Assembly (NCBI GenBank): GCA_938074135.1
Contig: CALJFL010000104.1
Span: forward strand, 1-7,654
Reading direction: 5' to 3'
Source of the DNA: an uncultured Halieaceae bacterium
GTDB lineage: Bacteria; Pseudomonadota; Gammaproteobacteria; Pseudomonadales; Halieaceae
Length of the DNA: 7,654 nucleotides
Positions within the stretch are counted from its first letter, which is position 1. Each line of letters opens with the position of its first letter. A model generated the notes under the pieces. That model was not told the origin of the DNA, made no database searches, and saw only the letters and a list, made by a program, of their open reading frames with translations. Both the position numbers and the translations under genes were made by a program. This document shows, piece after piece, positions 1 to 5,824 of this stretch.

Positions 1-1
1 G

Positions 2-286
2 GTTGCTGAGATCTCCTGGTGGGAGATCGCCATGCTGACAAAAAAAGGGCGCCTGACCATGAGCGTATCATCGTCGGAGTTCAGTCAGCTCTTTACTACG
101 TCCTACTCTCCGTCAGTTGAACCCATTAGCCCCGCCATCGCTGAGCTATCGGTTAATCTGGACGAGACGTTCAACAATGACCCGGCCGACAGAATAATAG
201 CGGCCACTGGACTGTTGCTTAATGCCAGTGTCGTTACAGCCGACCGCAACCTGCTCAGCAACAAGTTACTGCCAACCATCTGGTAG
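2..286 (+). CDS. VapC-type PIN-domain toxin, C-terminal part (5' end off the window)
   Basis: The frame is open from base 2 to a TAG at 284-286 and gives 94 residues with no start in the window. PIN toxins of type II VapBC systems are Mg-dependent RNases that usually cut tRNA or rRNA. The hallmarks of the C-terminal half of this family are visible: an ISWWEIAML-KKGRL segment (acidic Glu at fragment residue 8), then DPADRIIAAT (Asp60, Asp63), then VVTADRNL (Asp81) and a closing PTIW. The N-terminal half, with the first catalytic Asp, and any vapB antitoxin would lie to the left and cannot be judged. An ATG at 32 is inside the conserved WEIAML motif, so it is an internal Met, not the start. The gene ends 22 bp from the stop of convergent folK. 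Its base composition looks less GC-rich than its neighbours, which fits acquired DNA. Whether the full gene is intact is unknown. Confidence 0.85.
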   Translation, partial: VAEISWWEIAMLTKKGRLTMSVSSSEFSQLFTTSYSPSVEPISPAIAELSVNLDETFNNDPADRIIAATGLLLNASVVTADRNLLSNKLLPTIW

Positions 287-308
287 CGTGACTGCAGCGC
301 GCTGTTGG

Positions 309-821
309 TCAGGCCTGAGAAATCGCCCTGCCGCGCCACTGAAAGCCCACTCGCACCAGCCCCTGTGAGGCTAGATCATAGGCCTGCCAAAGCGCCTGAT
401 AGGTCTCGCGCTCAACCGGATGTTCCACCTCCGGTGCCAACTCTGCCAGTGGCCCCAGTACAAAGGCATTCTCCAGAATTTCGCCGCGAGGCAACTCCAC
501 GCCCTCGATAATGCCCACCAGGGTGTCGTAGGTGAGGATATCGATATCCAACTGACGAGCACTGTTGCGGGTGGCGTTGGCCGGGCGGCCATGTTCGAAC
601 TCGATATGGCGCAGCGTTCTGTGCAGTTCACCAACACTGAGATCAGTGCTCACCCGCGCCGCCATATTCAGGAAGGGCTGGCCGTCGAAGCCGATGGCAA
701 CGCTGTCGTAGACCGACGACAGGGCCAGCTCGCCAAAAAGACCCTGCAGGGCATCGAGCCCCGCCACCAGGTAGCGTTCGCGCTCAATATTACTGCCCAG
801 ACCCAGGTAAACCGTGGCCAT
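309..821 (-). CDS. folK: 2-amino-4-hydroxy-6-hydroxymethyldihydropteridine pyrophosphokinase (HPPK)
   Basis: FolK transfers pyrophosphate from ATP to 6-hydroxymethyl-7,8-dihydropterin, the step before dihydropteroate synthase in cytosolic folate synthesis. The 170-residue product has the family length. It starts with YLGLGSN (residues 5-11). It carries FLNMA near residue 50 for pterin contact and the signature ARQLDIDIL around residues 88-96, where Asp92 and Asp94 match the two Mg-binding aspartates of HPPK. The ATG at 821-819 shares one base with the folB stop (TGATG). No clear Shine-Dalgarno precedes it, so translation probably depends on coupling to folB. It is the last gene of the tsaD-folB-folK unit and converges on the VapC fragment. 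No T-rich hairpin terminator is visible in the 22-bp gap, which holds only a 10-bp palindrome. Confidence 0.95.
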   Translation of the reverse strand: MATVYLGLGSNIERERYLVAGLDALQGLFGELALSSVYDSVAIGFDGQPFLNMAARVSTDLSVGELHRTLRHIEFEHGRPANATRNSARQLDIDILTYDTLVGIIEGVELPRGEILENAFVLGPLAELAPEVEHPVERETYQALWQAYDLASQGLVRVGFQWRGRAISQA

Positions 822-1177
822 CAGGGCTGTTCACCGCGCTCGATCAACACGCCTACGTCTTTCGCCGCCGGCACCGCGCCGGGCTTGCACAGCCGCAAGC
901 GCAGCCACGGCACCTGGAACTCGTCGCGAATAAGCTGCGCCACCTGCTCGGCCATGGTTTCAATCAACTGGAACTCGCTGCCTTCTATAAAAGAAAGCAC
1001 CCGTTGGGACACCGCCGCGTAGTCCAGCGCATCGTCGATGCCATCGCTGGCAGCCGCCCGCCGGTTGTCACTGACCATCTCGATATCAAGGACCACGGCC
1101 TGGCGAATGGTGCGCTCCCAGTCGTACACCCCGATCACGGTTTCGGCTCGCAACTCACGGATAAACACAATATCCAT
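821..1177 (-). CDS. folB: Dihydroneopterin aldolase
   Basis: FolB converts 7,8-dihydroneopterin to 6-hydroxymethyl-7,8-dihydropterin and glycolaldehyde (and can epimerise the substrate), so it feeds FolK encoded directly downstream. The product is 118 residues, normal for the family. It has the start pattern DIVFIRELR-ETVIGVYDWER with Glu21 near the active site, the LDYAAV segment with Tyr53, LIETMAEQVA with Glu73 for pterin binding, and CKPGAVP with Lys98 as the expected catalytic lysine. The ATG at 1177-1175 overlaps the tsaD TGA by one base, and its own TGA overlaps the folK ATG in the same way. No strong ribosome binding site is visible upstream. This supports translation coupled from tsaD through folK. 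Confidence 0.95.
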   Translation of the reverse strand: MDIVFIRELRAETVIGVYDWERTIRQAVVLDIEMVSDNRRAAASDGIDDALDYAAVSQRVLSFIEGSEFQLIETMAEQVAQLIRDEFQVPWLRLRLCKPGAVPAAKDVGVLIERGEQP

Positions 1178-2220
1178 CAGGCGGGCTCGGCCACTGACAG
1201 CGGTGGCAGTTCTTCCATCGGCCAGCGGGGCCGCACGGTGGCTTCCTCGTCATCCACCTGGCCGGCAGCCAGACGCTGGGCACCGGCGTAAGCAATCATC
1301 GCGCCGTTATCGGTGCAGTAGGCAAGCGATGGGTAAAATACCGTGGCGCCGTCTTTGGCCAGAACACTGGCCAACTGCTGCCGCAGGTTGCGGTTGGCAC
1401 TGACACCACCGGCGATCACCAGCGTTTTCAATGCTTCCTGCTTAAGGGCCCGGCGGCACTTGATCACGAGGGTGCTAACCACCGCTTCTTCGAACGCTCG
1501 GGCGATATCGCACTTGTCCTGCTCACTGAGCTCACCGGCCTCGCGGCAGGCAGCCACGGTATTGAGCGTGTAGGTCTTGAGCCCACTGAAGCTGAAATCC
1601 AGTCCCGGGCGATTGACCATGGGCCGCGGAAAATCAAAGCGGTCGGGGTTGCCGCTCTCGGCAATGCGGGCGATATGCGGCCCGCCGGGGTAAGGCAGTC
1701 CCAGCATCTTGGCGGCCTTGTCGAAGGCCTCACCGGCGGCGTCATCCAGTGATTCACCGAGCATGCGGTACTGGCCGATACCGTCAACCCGCACCAGCTG
1801 GGTATGGCCACCGGAGACCAGCAGCGCGACGAAGGGAAACTCTGGCCGCTCGTCCTCCAGCATCGGGGCCAAGAGATGGCCTTCCATGTGGTGCACACCC
1901 AGTGCCGGTATGCCCCAACCCCAGGCCAAGGACCGCGCCAGGGTTGCCCCCACCATCAGCGCGCCGACCAATCCTGGACCGGCGGTATAGGCCACACCGT
2001 CGATATCGGCGCCGGTGCAGCCAGCGTCGGCCAATACCTGCTCCAGCAGCGGCAAAACCTTGCGCACATGGTCGCGGGACGCCAATTCCGGCACCACGCC
2101 ACCGTATTCCACGTGAATATCCACCTGGCTGAACAGGGCGTCCGCCAGCAAGCCGCGCTCGGTGTCATAGAGCGCCACGCCGGTCTCGTCACAGGAGGTT
2201 TCCAGTCCCAGGATCAACAT
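1177..2220 (-). CDS. tsaD: tRNA N6-adenosine threonylcarbamoyltransferase TsaD (Gcp/YgjD)
   Basis: TsaD, working with TsaB and TsaE, transfers the threonylcarbamoyl group made by TsaC onto A37 of ANN-decoding tRNAs to give t6A. From the ATG at 2220 the product is 347 residues, close to the usual 335-345. It begins [14 protein letters not shown], the family's standard N terminus. The metal-binding histidines are in HHMEGH (His111, His115), followed by VSGGHTQLV (136-143), [14 protein letters not shown] (159-171), [10 protein letters not shown] (271-280) and [10 protein letters not shown] (301-310) with Asp304 as third metal ligand. In-frame ATGs at 2343 and 2259 would add 41 or 13 residues without family similarity and have no clear ribosome binding site, so I chose 2220, although its own Shine-Dalgarno is also weak. 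It leads the tsaD-folB-folK unit and diverges from the toxin-antitoxin pair. Confidence 0.96.
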   Translation of the reverse strand: MLILGLETSCDETGVALYDTERGLLADALFSQVDIHVEYGGVVPELASRDHVRKVLPLLEQVLADAGCTGADIDGVAYTAGPGLVGALMVGATLARSLAWGWGIPALGVHHMEGHLLAPMLEDERPEFPFVALLVSGGHTQLVRVDGIGQYRMLGESLDDAAGEAFDKAAKMLGLPYPGGPHIARIAESGNPDRFDFPRPMVNRPGLDFSFSGLKTYTLNTVAACREAGELSEQDKCDIARAFEEAVVSTLVIKCRRALKQEALKTLVIAGGVSANRNLRQQLASVLAKDGATVFYPSLAYCTDNGAMIAYAGAQRLAAGQVDDEEATVRPRWPMEELPPLSVAEPA

Positions 2221-2301
2221 ATCGTCAGGTTCACGCGGTATCCACAGTGTGAGTTTCATCAAATGCGAGCGTTTGCTGGCACCGACAACAGAGCGCGCAT
2301 G

Positions 2302-2328
2302 ATAATAGAGCCATGGCTCAAGCGCCAA
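2302..2328 (-). promoter_or_regulatory. Possible sigma70 promoter for tsaD-folB-folK
   Basis: On the minus strand TTGGCG (2328-2323) lies 15 bp before TATTAT (2307-2302). The -10 matches the consensus at five of six bases and the -35 at four of six, but the spacer is short. Transcription would start near 2295, giving a leader of about 75 nt before tsaD. A perfect 12-bp palindrome, GAGCCATGGCTC (2308-2319), fills most of the spacer, where a bound protein would block polymerase. The call rests on motif matching only. Confidence 0.35.
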
Positions 2329-2348
2329 GCACTGTTCAAACACAGATT

Positions 2349-2368
2349 AAGGAGAGGATTTAATGTAG
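2349..2368 (+). other. Shine-Dalgarno followed by a start-stop pair (ATG-TAG)
   Basis: AAGGAGAGG begins at 2349. Its AAGGAG core ends 8 nt before an ATG at 2363-2365, and the next codon is TAG (2366-2368). This is the best Shine-Dalgarno match in the window, yet it serves a one-codon reading frame about 90 bp upstream of the antitoxin start. It may be a chance match, the remains of a displaced gene start, or a minimal upstream frame. Its role is unknown, and it is not certain that the site is transcribed. Confidence 0.4.
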
Positions 2369-2393
2369 GTAATATGGTAATACTGGTATTACC
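2368..2393 (+). promoter_or_regulatory. Operator-like element with three half-sites upstream of the antitoxin gene
   Basis: GGTAATAT (2368-2375) is followed directly by GGTAATAC (2376-2383), a TG spacer, and GTATTACC (2386-2393). The last two form a perfect 8-bp inverted repeat, and the first is a near-identical direct repeat of the second. Either forward half-site could pair with the reverse one. Type II antitoxins with AbrB-like domains normally bind palindromes upstream of their own operon, so the likely ligand is the antitoxin, alone or with the toxin. That assignment is inference; the symmetry is read directly. Confidence 0.5.
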
Positions 2394-2416
2394 CCGGTCG
2401 CTATGGTGCTTTTTGC

Positions 2417-2446
2417 GGGGTAGATAAGATGGGGGTAGATAAGGTG
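2417..2446 (+). repeat. Two-copy 15-bp tandem repeat in the antitoxin leader
   Basis: GGGGTAGATAAGATG (2417-2431) is followed with no gap by GGGGTAGATAAGGTG (2432-2446), with one mismatch. The repeat ends 10 bp before the antitoxin ATG, so it overlaps the expected 5' leader and weak ribosome binding region. TTGCGG at 2413-2418 and TAGATA at 2436-2441 are 17 bp apart and could be a poor promoter, but the -10 matches at only three positions. A recent slippage duplication is the simplest origin. Confidence 0.7.
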
Positions 2447-2456
2447 TGAGCAAACA

Positions 2457-2687
2457 ATGGCTACTCGAACCAGTCGATTAACCCGAAAATACCAGGCCAC
2501 CATTCCCGAGCCTGTTCGTAAATTGCTTAACCTGAAGGCAGGCGACGCCGTGGCATTCGATATCAACGATCACACCGTGCAACTGCGCAAGGCGCAACCG
2601 GTGGATCTGGCCTTTGCCCAGGGGGTGGAGGAATCAATGGGGGAATGGGACAGCGCCGAGGACGAGAATGCCTACGGTGACCTTTGA
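2457..2687 (+). CDS. AbrB/MazE-family antitoxin
   Basis: This 76-residue product should be the antitoxin that binds the downstream MazF-like toxin and represses their shared promoter. Residues 5-36 (TSRLTRKYQATIPEPVRKLL, then NLKAGDAVAFDI) match the swapped-hairpin AbrB/SpoVT/MazE DNA-binding fold: a short beta strand, the typical T-IP-P-R-L core, then L-AGD-V. The tail, about residues 50-76, is acidic with an [14 protein letters not shown] ending, as expected for a flexible segment that occupies the toxin's RNA-binding surface. The ATG at 2457 has only weak upstream purine matches (GAG at 2448-2450; AAGG at 2441-2444). The last 20 bases overlap the toxin start, as is usual for paired TA genes. 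Operator-like repeats lie 60-90 bp upstream. The family call is firm; the exact subfamily is not. Confidence 0.88.
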   Translation: MATRTSRLTRKYQATIPEPVRKLLNLKAGDAVAFDINDHTVQLRKAQPVDLAFAQGVEESMGEWDSAEDENAYGDL

Positions 2688-3021
2688 CGCCTACGACGTG
2701 GTAGTTGTGCCCTTCCCGTTTACCGACAGGGCGACCACCAAACGGCGGCCGGCACTGGTGCTGTCGCGGGCTGAGTCCATTAATAGCGGGGCTGGGCACT
2801 CGGTCATGGCGATGATTACCAGCGCCGCACATTCCAGCTGGCCGCTAGACACCAGCCTTGAAGACCTTGATGCAGCTGGCCTGCCGGCGCCCTCAGTGGT
2901 GCGTATGAAACTGTTTACCCTCGACAATACCTTCATCGTGCGGCAAGCGGGCCGACTGGCGCCAACAGACTGCAGAGCCGTTGCCGCCGCGCTGGGAAAA
3001 CTGCTGCCAGCGGGGACATAG
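2668..3021 (+). CDS. MazF/PemK-family endoribonuclease toxin
   Basis: MazF/PemK toxins cut mRNA or other RNAs at short sequences and stop growth when the labile antitoxin is lost. From the ATG at 2668 the product is 117 residues, typical for the family. The beta-barrel core is recognisable: [11 protein letters not shown] (10-20), then KRRPALVLS (25-33) with the conserved Arg-Pro pair (Arg27-Pro28), MAMITSA (47-53) where Thr51 or Ser52 fits the catalytic position, [11 protein letters not shown] (76-86), and a C-terminal helix [15 protein letters not shown] at 2658-2662 sits 5 nt before this ATG and favours it over an in-frame ATG at 2614, which would add residues without family similarity. It overlaps the antitoxin gene by 20 bp and ends 119 bp before rpsU, with the rpsU promoter between. 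No disruption is seen, so the toxin looks intact. Confidence 0.88.
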   Translation: MPTVTFDAYDVVVVPFPFTDRATTKRRPALVLSRAESINSGAGHSVMAMITSAAHSSWPLDTSLEDLDAAGLPAPSVVRMKLFTLDNTFIVRQAGRLAPTDCRAVAAALGKLLPAGT

Positions 3022-3038
3022 CGGTAGTTTTTAGGGCT

Positions 3039-3067
3039 TTGCAAAACACCCCCCAAAAGTATAGAAT
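3039..3067 (+). promoter_or_regulatory. Sigma70 promoter of the rpsU-yqeY-dnaG operon
   Basis: TTGCAA (3039-3044) and TAGAAT (3062-3067) are separated by 17 bp, matching consensus at four and five of six positions. A GC-rich stretch (GCGCGCC) follows the -10, a discriminator type common at growth-regulated ribosomal genes. Transcription would start near 3074, giving a leader of about 65 nt. No CTG-N10-CAG LexA box like the one in the E. coli rpsU promoter region was seen here. Confidence 0.7.
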
Positions 3068-3140
3068 GCGCGCCTTTTCGGGGATTGACCGTCGTTTCGG
3101 TGTGTCTTTACCCACAATGAACTGGACAGGTAGGACATTA

Positions 3141-3356
3141 ATGCCCTCTATCAAGATCAAGGAAAACGAGCCGTTTGACGTGGCCCTGCGCCGTTTCAAG
3201 CGCTCCTGCGAGAAAGCCGGCCTGCTGGCCGAAGTACGCAAGCGTGAGCACTATGAGAAGCCCACGACAGTACGCAAGCGCGCCTCTGCTGCGGCTGTAA
3301 AGCGTCACCTGAAGAAGCTTTCCCGGGAGAACCGCAAGCGCGTACGCCTGTACTAG
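3141..3356 (+). CDS. rpsU: 30S ribosomal protein bS21
   Basis: bS21 is a small basic protein of the 30S platform that helps base pairing between mRNA and the 3' end of 16S rRNA during initiation. The 71-residue product is nearly identical in pattern to E. coli S21: [19 protein letters not shown], then [20 protein letters not shown] and a Lys/Arg-rich tail ending RKRVRLY. The ATG at 3141 is preceded by AGGTAGGA (3128-3135), a good ribosome binding site 5 nt away. The frame extends upstream to an ATG at 3039, but that lies in the promoter and adds residues unrelated to S21. It is first in the operon with yqeY and dnaG, the classic arrangement for this gene. Confidence 0.97.
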   Translation: MPSIKIKENEPFDVALRRFKRSCEKAGLLAEVRKREHYEKPTTVRKRASAAAVKRHLKKLSRENRKRVRLY

Positions 3357-3377
3357 CGCACGCCTCTCACCCCCTCC

Positions 3378-3833
3378 ATGAGTGACCAGAGTCTCACCGA
3401 GACCATCAGGGCGGAAATGAAAGCCGCCATGAAGGCCCGGGACAAAGACCGACTCGGTACCATCCGGCTGATCCAGGCCGAATTCAAGCGAATCGAAGTA
3501 GACGAGCGCATCGACGTTGACGATGCCCGCGCCCTGGCTGTGCTCGATAAAATGGTCAAGCAACGCCGCGACTCCGCCCAGCAATACAAAGACGCCGGCC
3601 GCGAAGAGCTCGAGGCCAAGGAAAATGCCGAGATCGTTGTTTTGCAGGAATTCATGCCTGTTCAACTGAGCGACGACGAACTGTCCGCCATGGTCGATGA
3701 AGCCATTGCCAACAGCGGCGCCACCGGCATGCAGGCCATGGGCCCGGTTATGGGCCAGCTCAAGCCCAAACTGCAGGGCCGCGCCGACATGGGCGCCGTC
3801 AGCAAGCTGGTCAAGGAACGCCTGACCGGCTAA
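3378..3833 (+). CDS. yqeY: GatB/YqeY domain-containing protein
   Basis: The 151-residue protein matches the YqeY family, related to the tail domain of the amidotransferase subunit GatB. In GatB that domain contacts tRNA; the role of free-standing YqeY is not firmly known. Visible family features are ETIRAEMKAAMKARDKDRL near the N terminus, TIRLIQAEFKRIEVD, VKQRRDSAQQYKDAGREEL, LQEFMPVQLSD, and GPVMGQLKPKLQGRADMGAV near the C terminus. The ATG at 3378 is 21 nt after the rpsU stop. The preceding bases are pyrimidine-rich with no Shine-Dalgarno, so initiation may depend on ribosomes leaving rpsU. A downstream ATG at 3417 has a better upstream purine run but would remove the conserved first helix. 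Placement between rpsU and dnaG is common in non-enteric gammaproteobacteria. Confidence 0.93.
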   Translation: MSDQSLTETIRAEMKAAMKARDKDRLGTIRLIQAEFKRIEVDERIDVDDARALAVLDKMVKQRRDSAQQYKDAGREELEAKENAEIVVLQEFMPVQLSDDELSAMVDEAIANSGATGMQAMGPVMGQLKPKLQGRADMGAVSKLVKERLTG

Positions 3834-3843
3834 AAGGCCGCCC

Positions 3844-3861
3844 GGCTGCCCACAGGCAGCC
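3844..3861 (+). other. Hairpin in the yqeY-dnaG gap (attenuator or processing site?)
   Basis: GGCTGCC (3844-3850), loop CACA, GGCAGCC (3855-3861): a perfect 7-bp GC-rich stem 10 nt after the yqeY stop. No T-run follows, so it is not a standard intrinsic terminator. In E. coli the rpsU-dnaG gap holds a terminator and an RNase E site that lower dnaG output; this stem could act similarly, which is inference. Confidence 0.45.
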
Positions 3862-3887
3862 AACAAGCCCACATCGCACTAAACAAT

Positions 3888-3901
3888 CACGCCTTTGCGT
3901 G
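3888..3901 (+). other. Second hairpin in the yqeY-dnaG gap
   Basis: CACGC (3888-3892), loop CTTT, GCGTG (3897-3901) form a perfect 5-bp stem, 26 nt after the larger hairpin and about 50 nt before the dnaG start. It is small and could occur by chance. Together the two stems make the gap structured RNA rather than plain spacer. Confidence 0.3.
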
Positions 3902-3952
3902 TGACAATACCTTGCTCGATTGACCCAACAGCCCAAGGATTCTGCCGCAGGC

Positions 3953-5824
3953 ATGGCCGGACGTATCACCCAGAAATTTCTCGACGACCTGCTCGACCGG
4001 GTGGATATCGTTGAGGTTGTCGACCGACGGGTGAAGCTGAAGAAAACCGGCAAGAATTACAGCGCCCGCTGCCCTTTCCACGACGAGAAAACCCCCTCCT
4101 TCAGCGTCAACCCAGACAAACAGTTCTACTACTGCTTCGGCTGCGGCGCTGGTGGCAATGCGCTGGGTTTCGTCATGGATTACGACAATATCGACTTCCC
4201 CCAGGCAGTGGAAAACCTGGCCGGCAGCGCCGGCATGACCGTCGAGCGGGAGGAGGTGCGCGGCGGCCGTGACCCGGCAATCCCCGAGGCCAGCAACAAA
4301 CCGCTCTACGCCCTGCTGGAGCAGGCCTCCAACTACTACCAGCTGCAACTGCGTAAACATCCCGAGGCCAAGCGGGCCGTGGCATACCTCAAGGAGCGCG
4401 GGCTGACCGGGGTGATCGCCAAGGCGTTCGACCTCGGCTTTGCCCCACCCGGGTGGGACAACCTGCTGTCAGAGCTTGGCACCAGCGAGGAGGCCAGGGA
4501 GCAGCTGCAGAAAACCGGTATGGTGGTGAAGAATGAGGCCGGGCGGATCTATGACCGCTTCCGCGACCGGGTGGTTTTTCCCATCCGCGACCAGCGTGGC
4601 CGTATCATTGCCTTTGGTGGCCGGGTACTGGGCGACGACAAACCCAAATACCTCAACTCGCCGGAAACCGATGTCTTTCACAAAGGCCGTGAGCTCTATG
4701 GCCTGTACCAGGCCAAACAAGCCAACCGCCGCCTGGAGCGGATTCTGGTGGTGGAAGGCTACATGGACGTGATCGCGTTGGCCCAGCACGGGATCTCCAA
4801 CGCCACTGCCACCCTGGGCACCGCTACCAGCAAAACCCACCTGGAGCGCATCTATCGCCTGTGTCCGGAAGTGGTGTTCTGCTTTGATGGTGACGAGGCC
4901 GGACGCAAGGCCGCCTTTCGGGCCATGGAAGCCGCCCTGCCCTGCATGGAAGATGGTCGCCAGGCCCGCTTTCTGTTCCTGCCCGAGGGCGAAGACCCGG
5001 ACACCATGGTGCGCAGCGGCGGCGCCGAGCACTTCCAGCAACTGGTGGCCAATGCCCAACCGCTGGAAACCTTCCTGTTCGAATCTCTGGCCGAGGGCAT
5101 CGACACCGGCAACATGGATGGTCGTGCCCGGCTGAGCAAGCTGGCCCTGCCCTACATCCGGCAAATGCCGGAAGGGGTCTACAAGCAGCTGATGTTTCAG
5201 GACCTGGCCAATCGCACCGGGCTGGAGCTGGCCAGCCTGATGCAACTGGCAGCACCGCCAGCACCACCACCAGCTCCCGAGGTTCCCCCGCCCGGGGATT
5301 ATGACGATGGACACTTCGCCGAGTCCGAGGAAGAGGTACAACCGCGCCAACGCGCCATGCTCGGCAACGCCCTGCTGGCGGGTTATGCCAGCAAGGCCCA
5401 GGCCGCTATCGCCCTGCTGCTGCACCAACCGGATATTGCCCGTCTTGCTGCCCCCGCCCTGCTCGACGAGTTGGAGGGCGACGACATCGCCCTGCTGCGC
5501 GAGCTGCTGGAATTGCTGCAAAAGCGACCCGACTCCAACACCGCCATGCTGCTGGGGCACTGGTATGGCACCGCCCACGGCGAATTACTGAACCGGCTGG
5601 CCGGCCAGGAGCGGCTTATTCCCACTGAGGGGATCGAGCAACAGTTCGTGGATACCATGACGGCCCTCTCGCACGAGCCTCACAAGGCTAAATTGCATGC
5701 TCAGGTCGACAAACTGAAAACCAGCAACTACGCTGAAATCAGCGATCTGGAGAAGCAACATCTCAGGGAGATGCTGCAGCAGAAGCGACTGCTGGATGCC
5801 GAACGCAACAAACGGAAAGACTGA
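3953..5824 (+). CDS. dnaG: DNA primase DnaG
   Basis: DnaG makes the RNA primers for lagging-strand synthesis with the DnaB helicase. From ATG 3953 the product is 623 residues (E. coli 581). Order: a CHC2 zinc ribbon with Cys40, His43, Cys61 and Cys64 in CPFH and CFGCGAGGNA; the RNA-polymerase core, including VVFPIRDQRGRIIAFGGRVL and KYLNSPET; a Toprim fold with VVEGYMDV (Glu268) and CFDGDEAGRKAA (Asp312, Asp314), the Mg ligands; a proline-rich linker at about 435-448; and a C-terminal DnaB-binding region ending in a charged helix. The frame also opens at TTG 3920, but MAGRI at 3953 matches the E. coli N terminus. AAGGA (3935-3939) lies 13 nt before this ATG, a long spacing. The upstream gap holds two hairpins that may lower expression relative to rpsU. 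Confidence 0.97.
   Translation: MAGRITQKFLDDLLDRVDIVEVVDRRVKLKKTGKNYSARCPFHDEKTPSFSVNPDKQFYYCFGCGAGGNALGFVMDYDNIDFPQAVENLAGSAGMTVEREEVRGGRDPAIPEASNKPLYALLEQASNYYQLQLRKHPEAKRAVAYLKERGLTGVIAKAFDLGFAPPGWDNLLSELGTSEEAREQLQKTGMVVKNEAGRIYDRFRDRVVFPIRDQRGRIIAFGGRVLGDDKPKYLNSPETDVFHKGRELYGLYQAKQANRRLERILVVEGYMDVIALAQHGISNATATLGTATSKTHLERIYRLCPEVVFCFDGDEAGRKAAFRAMEAALPCMEDGRQARFLFLPEGEDPDTMVRSGGAEHFQQLVANAQPLETFLFESLAEGIDTGNMDGRARLSKLALPYIRQMPEGVYKQLMFQDLANRTGLELASLMQLAAPPAPPPAPEVPPPGDYDDGHFAESEEEVQPRQRAMLGNALLAGYASKAQAAIALLLHQPDIARLAAPALLDELEGDDIALLRELLELLQKRPDSNTAMLLGHWYGTAHGELLNRLAGQERLIPTEGIEQQFVDTMTALSHEPHKAKLHAQVDKLKTSNYAEISDLEKQHLREMLQQKRLLDAERNKRKD

Noticed and set aside
295..304. CAGCGCGCTG palindrome between vapC and folK
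   Set aside because: The stem has no loop and no T-run follows on either strand, so it cannot be called a terminator.
420..1022. Plus-strand open frame of 200 codons across folK and folB
   Set aside because: Both minus-strand genes are unmistakable by motif; the plus-strand translation has no family features.
2221..2343. 41-residue N-terminal extension of TsaD
   Set aside because: TsaD proteins begin at the [11 protein letters not shown] segment; the extension has no family similarity and covers the likely promoter.
2330..3060. Target-site duplications or terminal inverted repeats around the TA module
   Set aside because: Only very short matches were found (such as CAAACAC against CAAAACAC), no better than chance; no transposase or integrase is present.
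3039..3140. 34-residue N-terminal extension of bS21
   Set aside because: It overlaps the promoter and leader; the ATG at 3141 has a good ribosome binding site and the exact family start.
3022..3140. Search for a LexA box in the rpsU promoter region
   Set aside because: E. coli has one at this operon, but no CTG-N10-CAG element with an AT-rich centre was found here.
3920..3952. TTG start for dnaG giving 11 extra residues
   Set aside because: The ATG at 3953 gives the MAGRI N terminus matching E. coli DnaG and puts the zinc-ligand residues at the same numbers.
4469..5578. Long open frame of 369 codons antisense to dnaG
   Set aside because: It lies wholly inside the clearly coding dnaG frame; its Gly/Gln/Val-rich composition reflects the complementary strand of GC-rich codons, with no recognisable domain.
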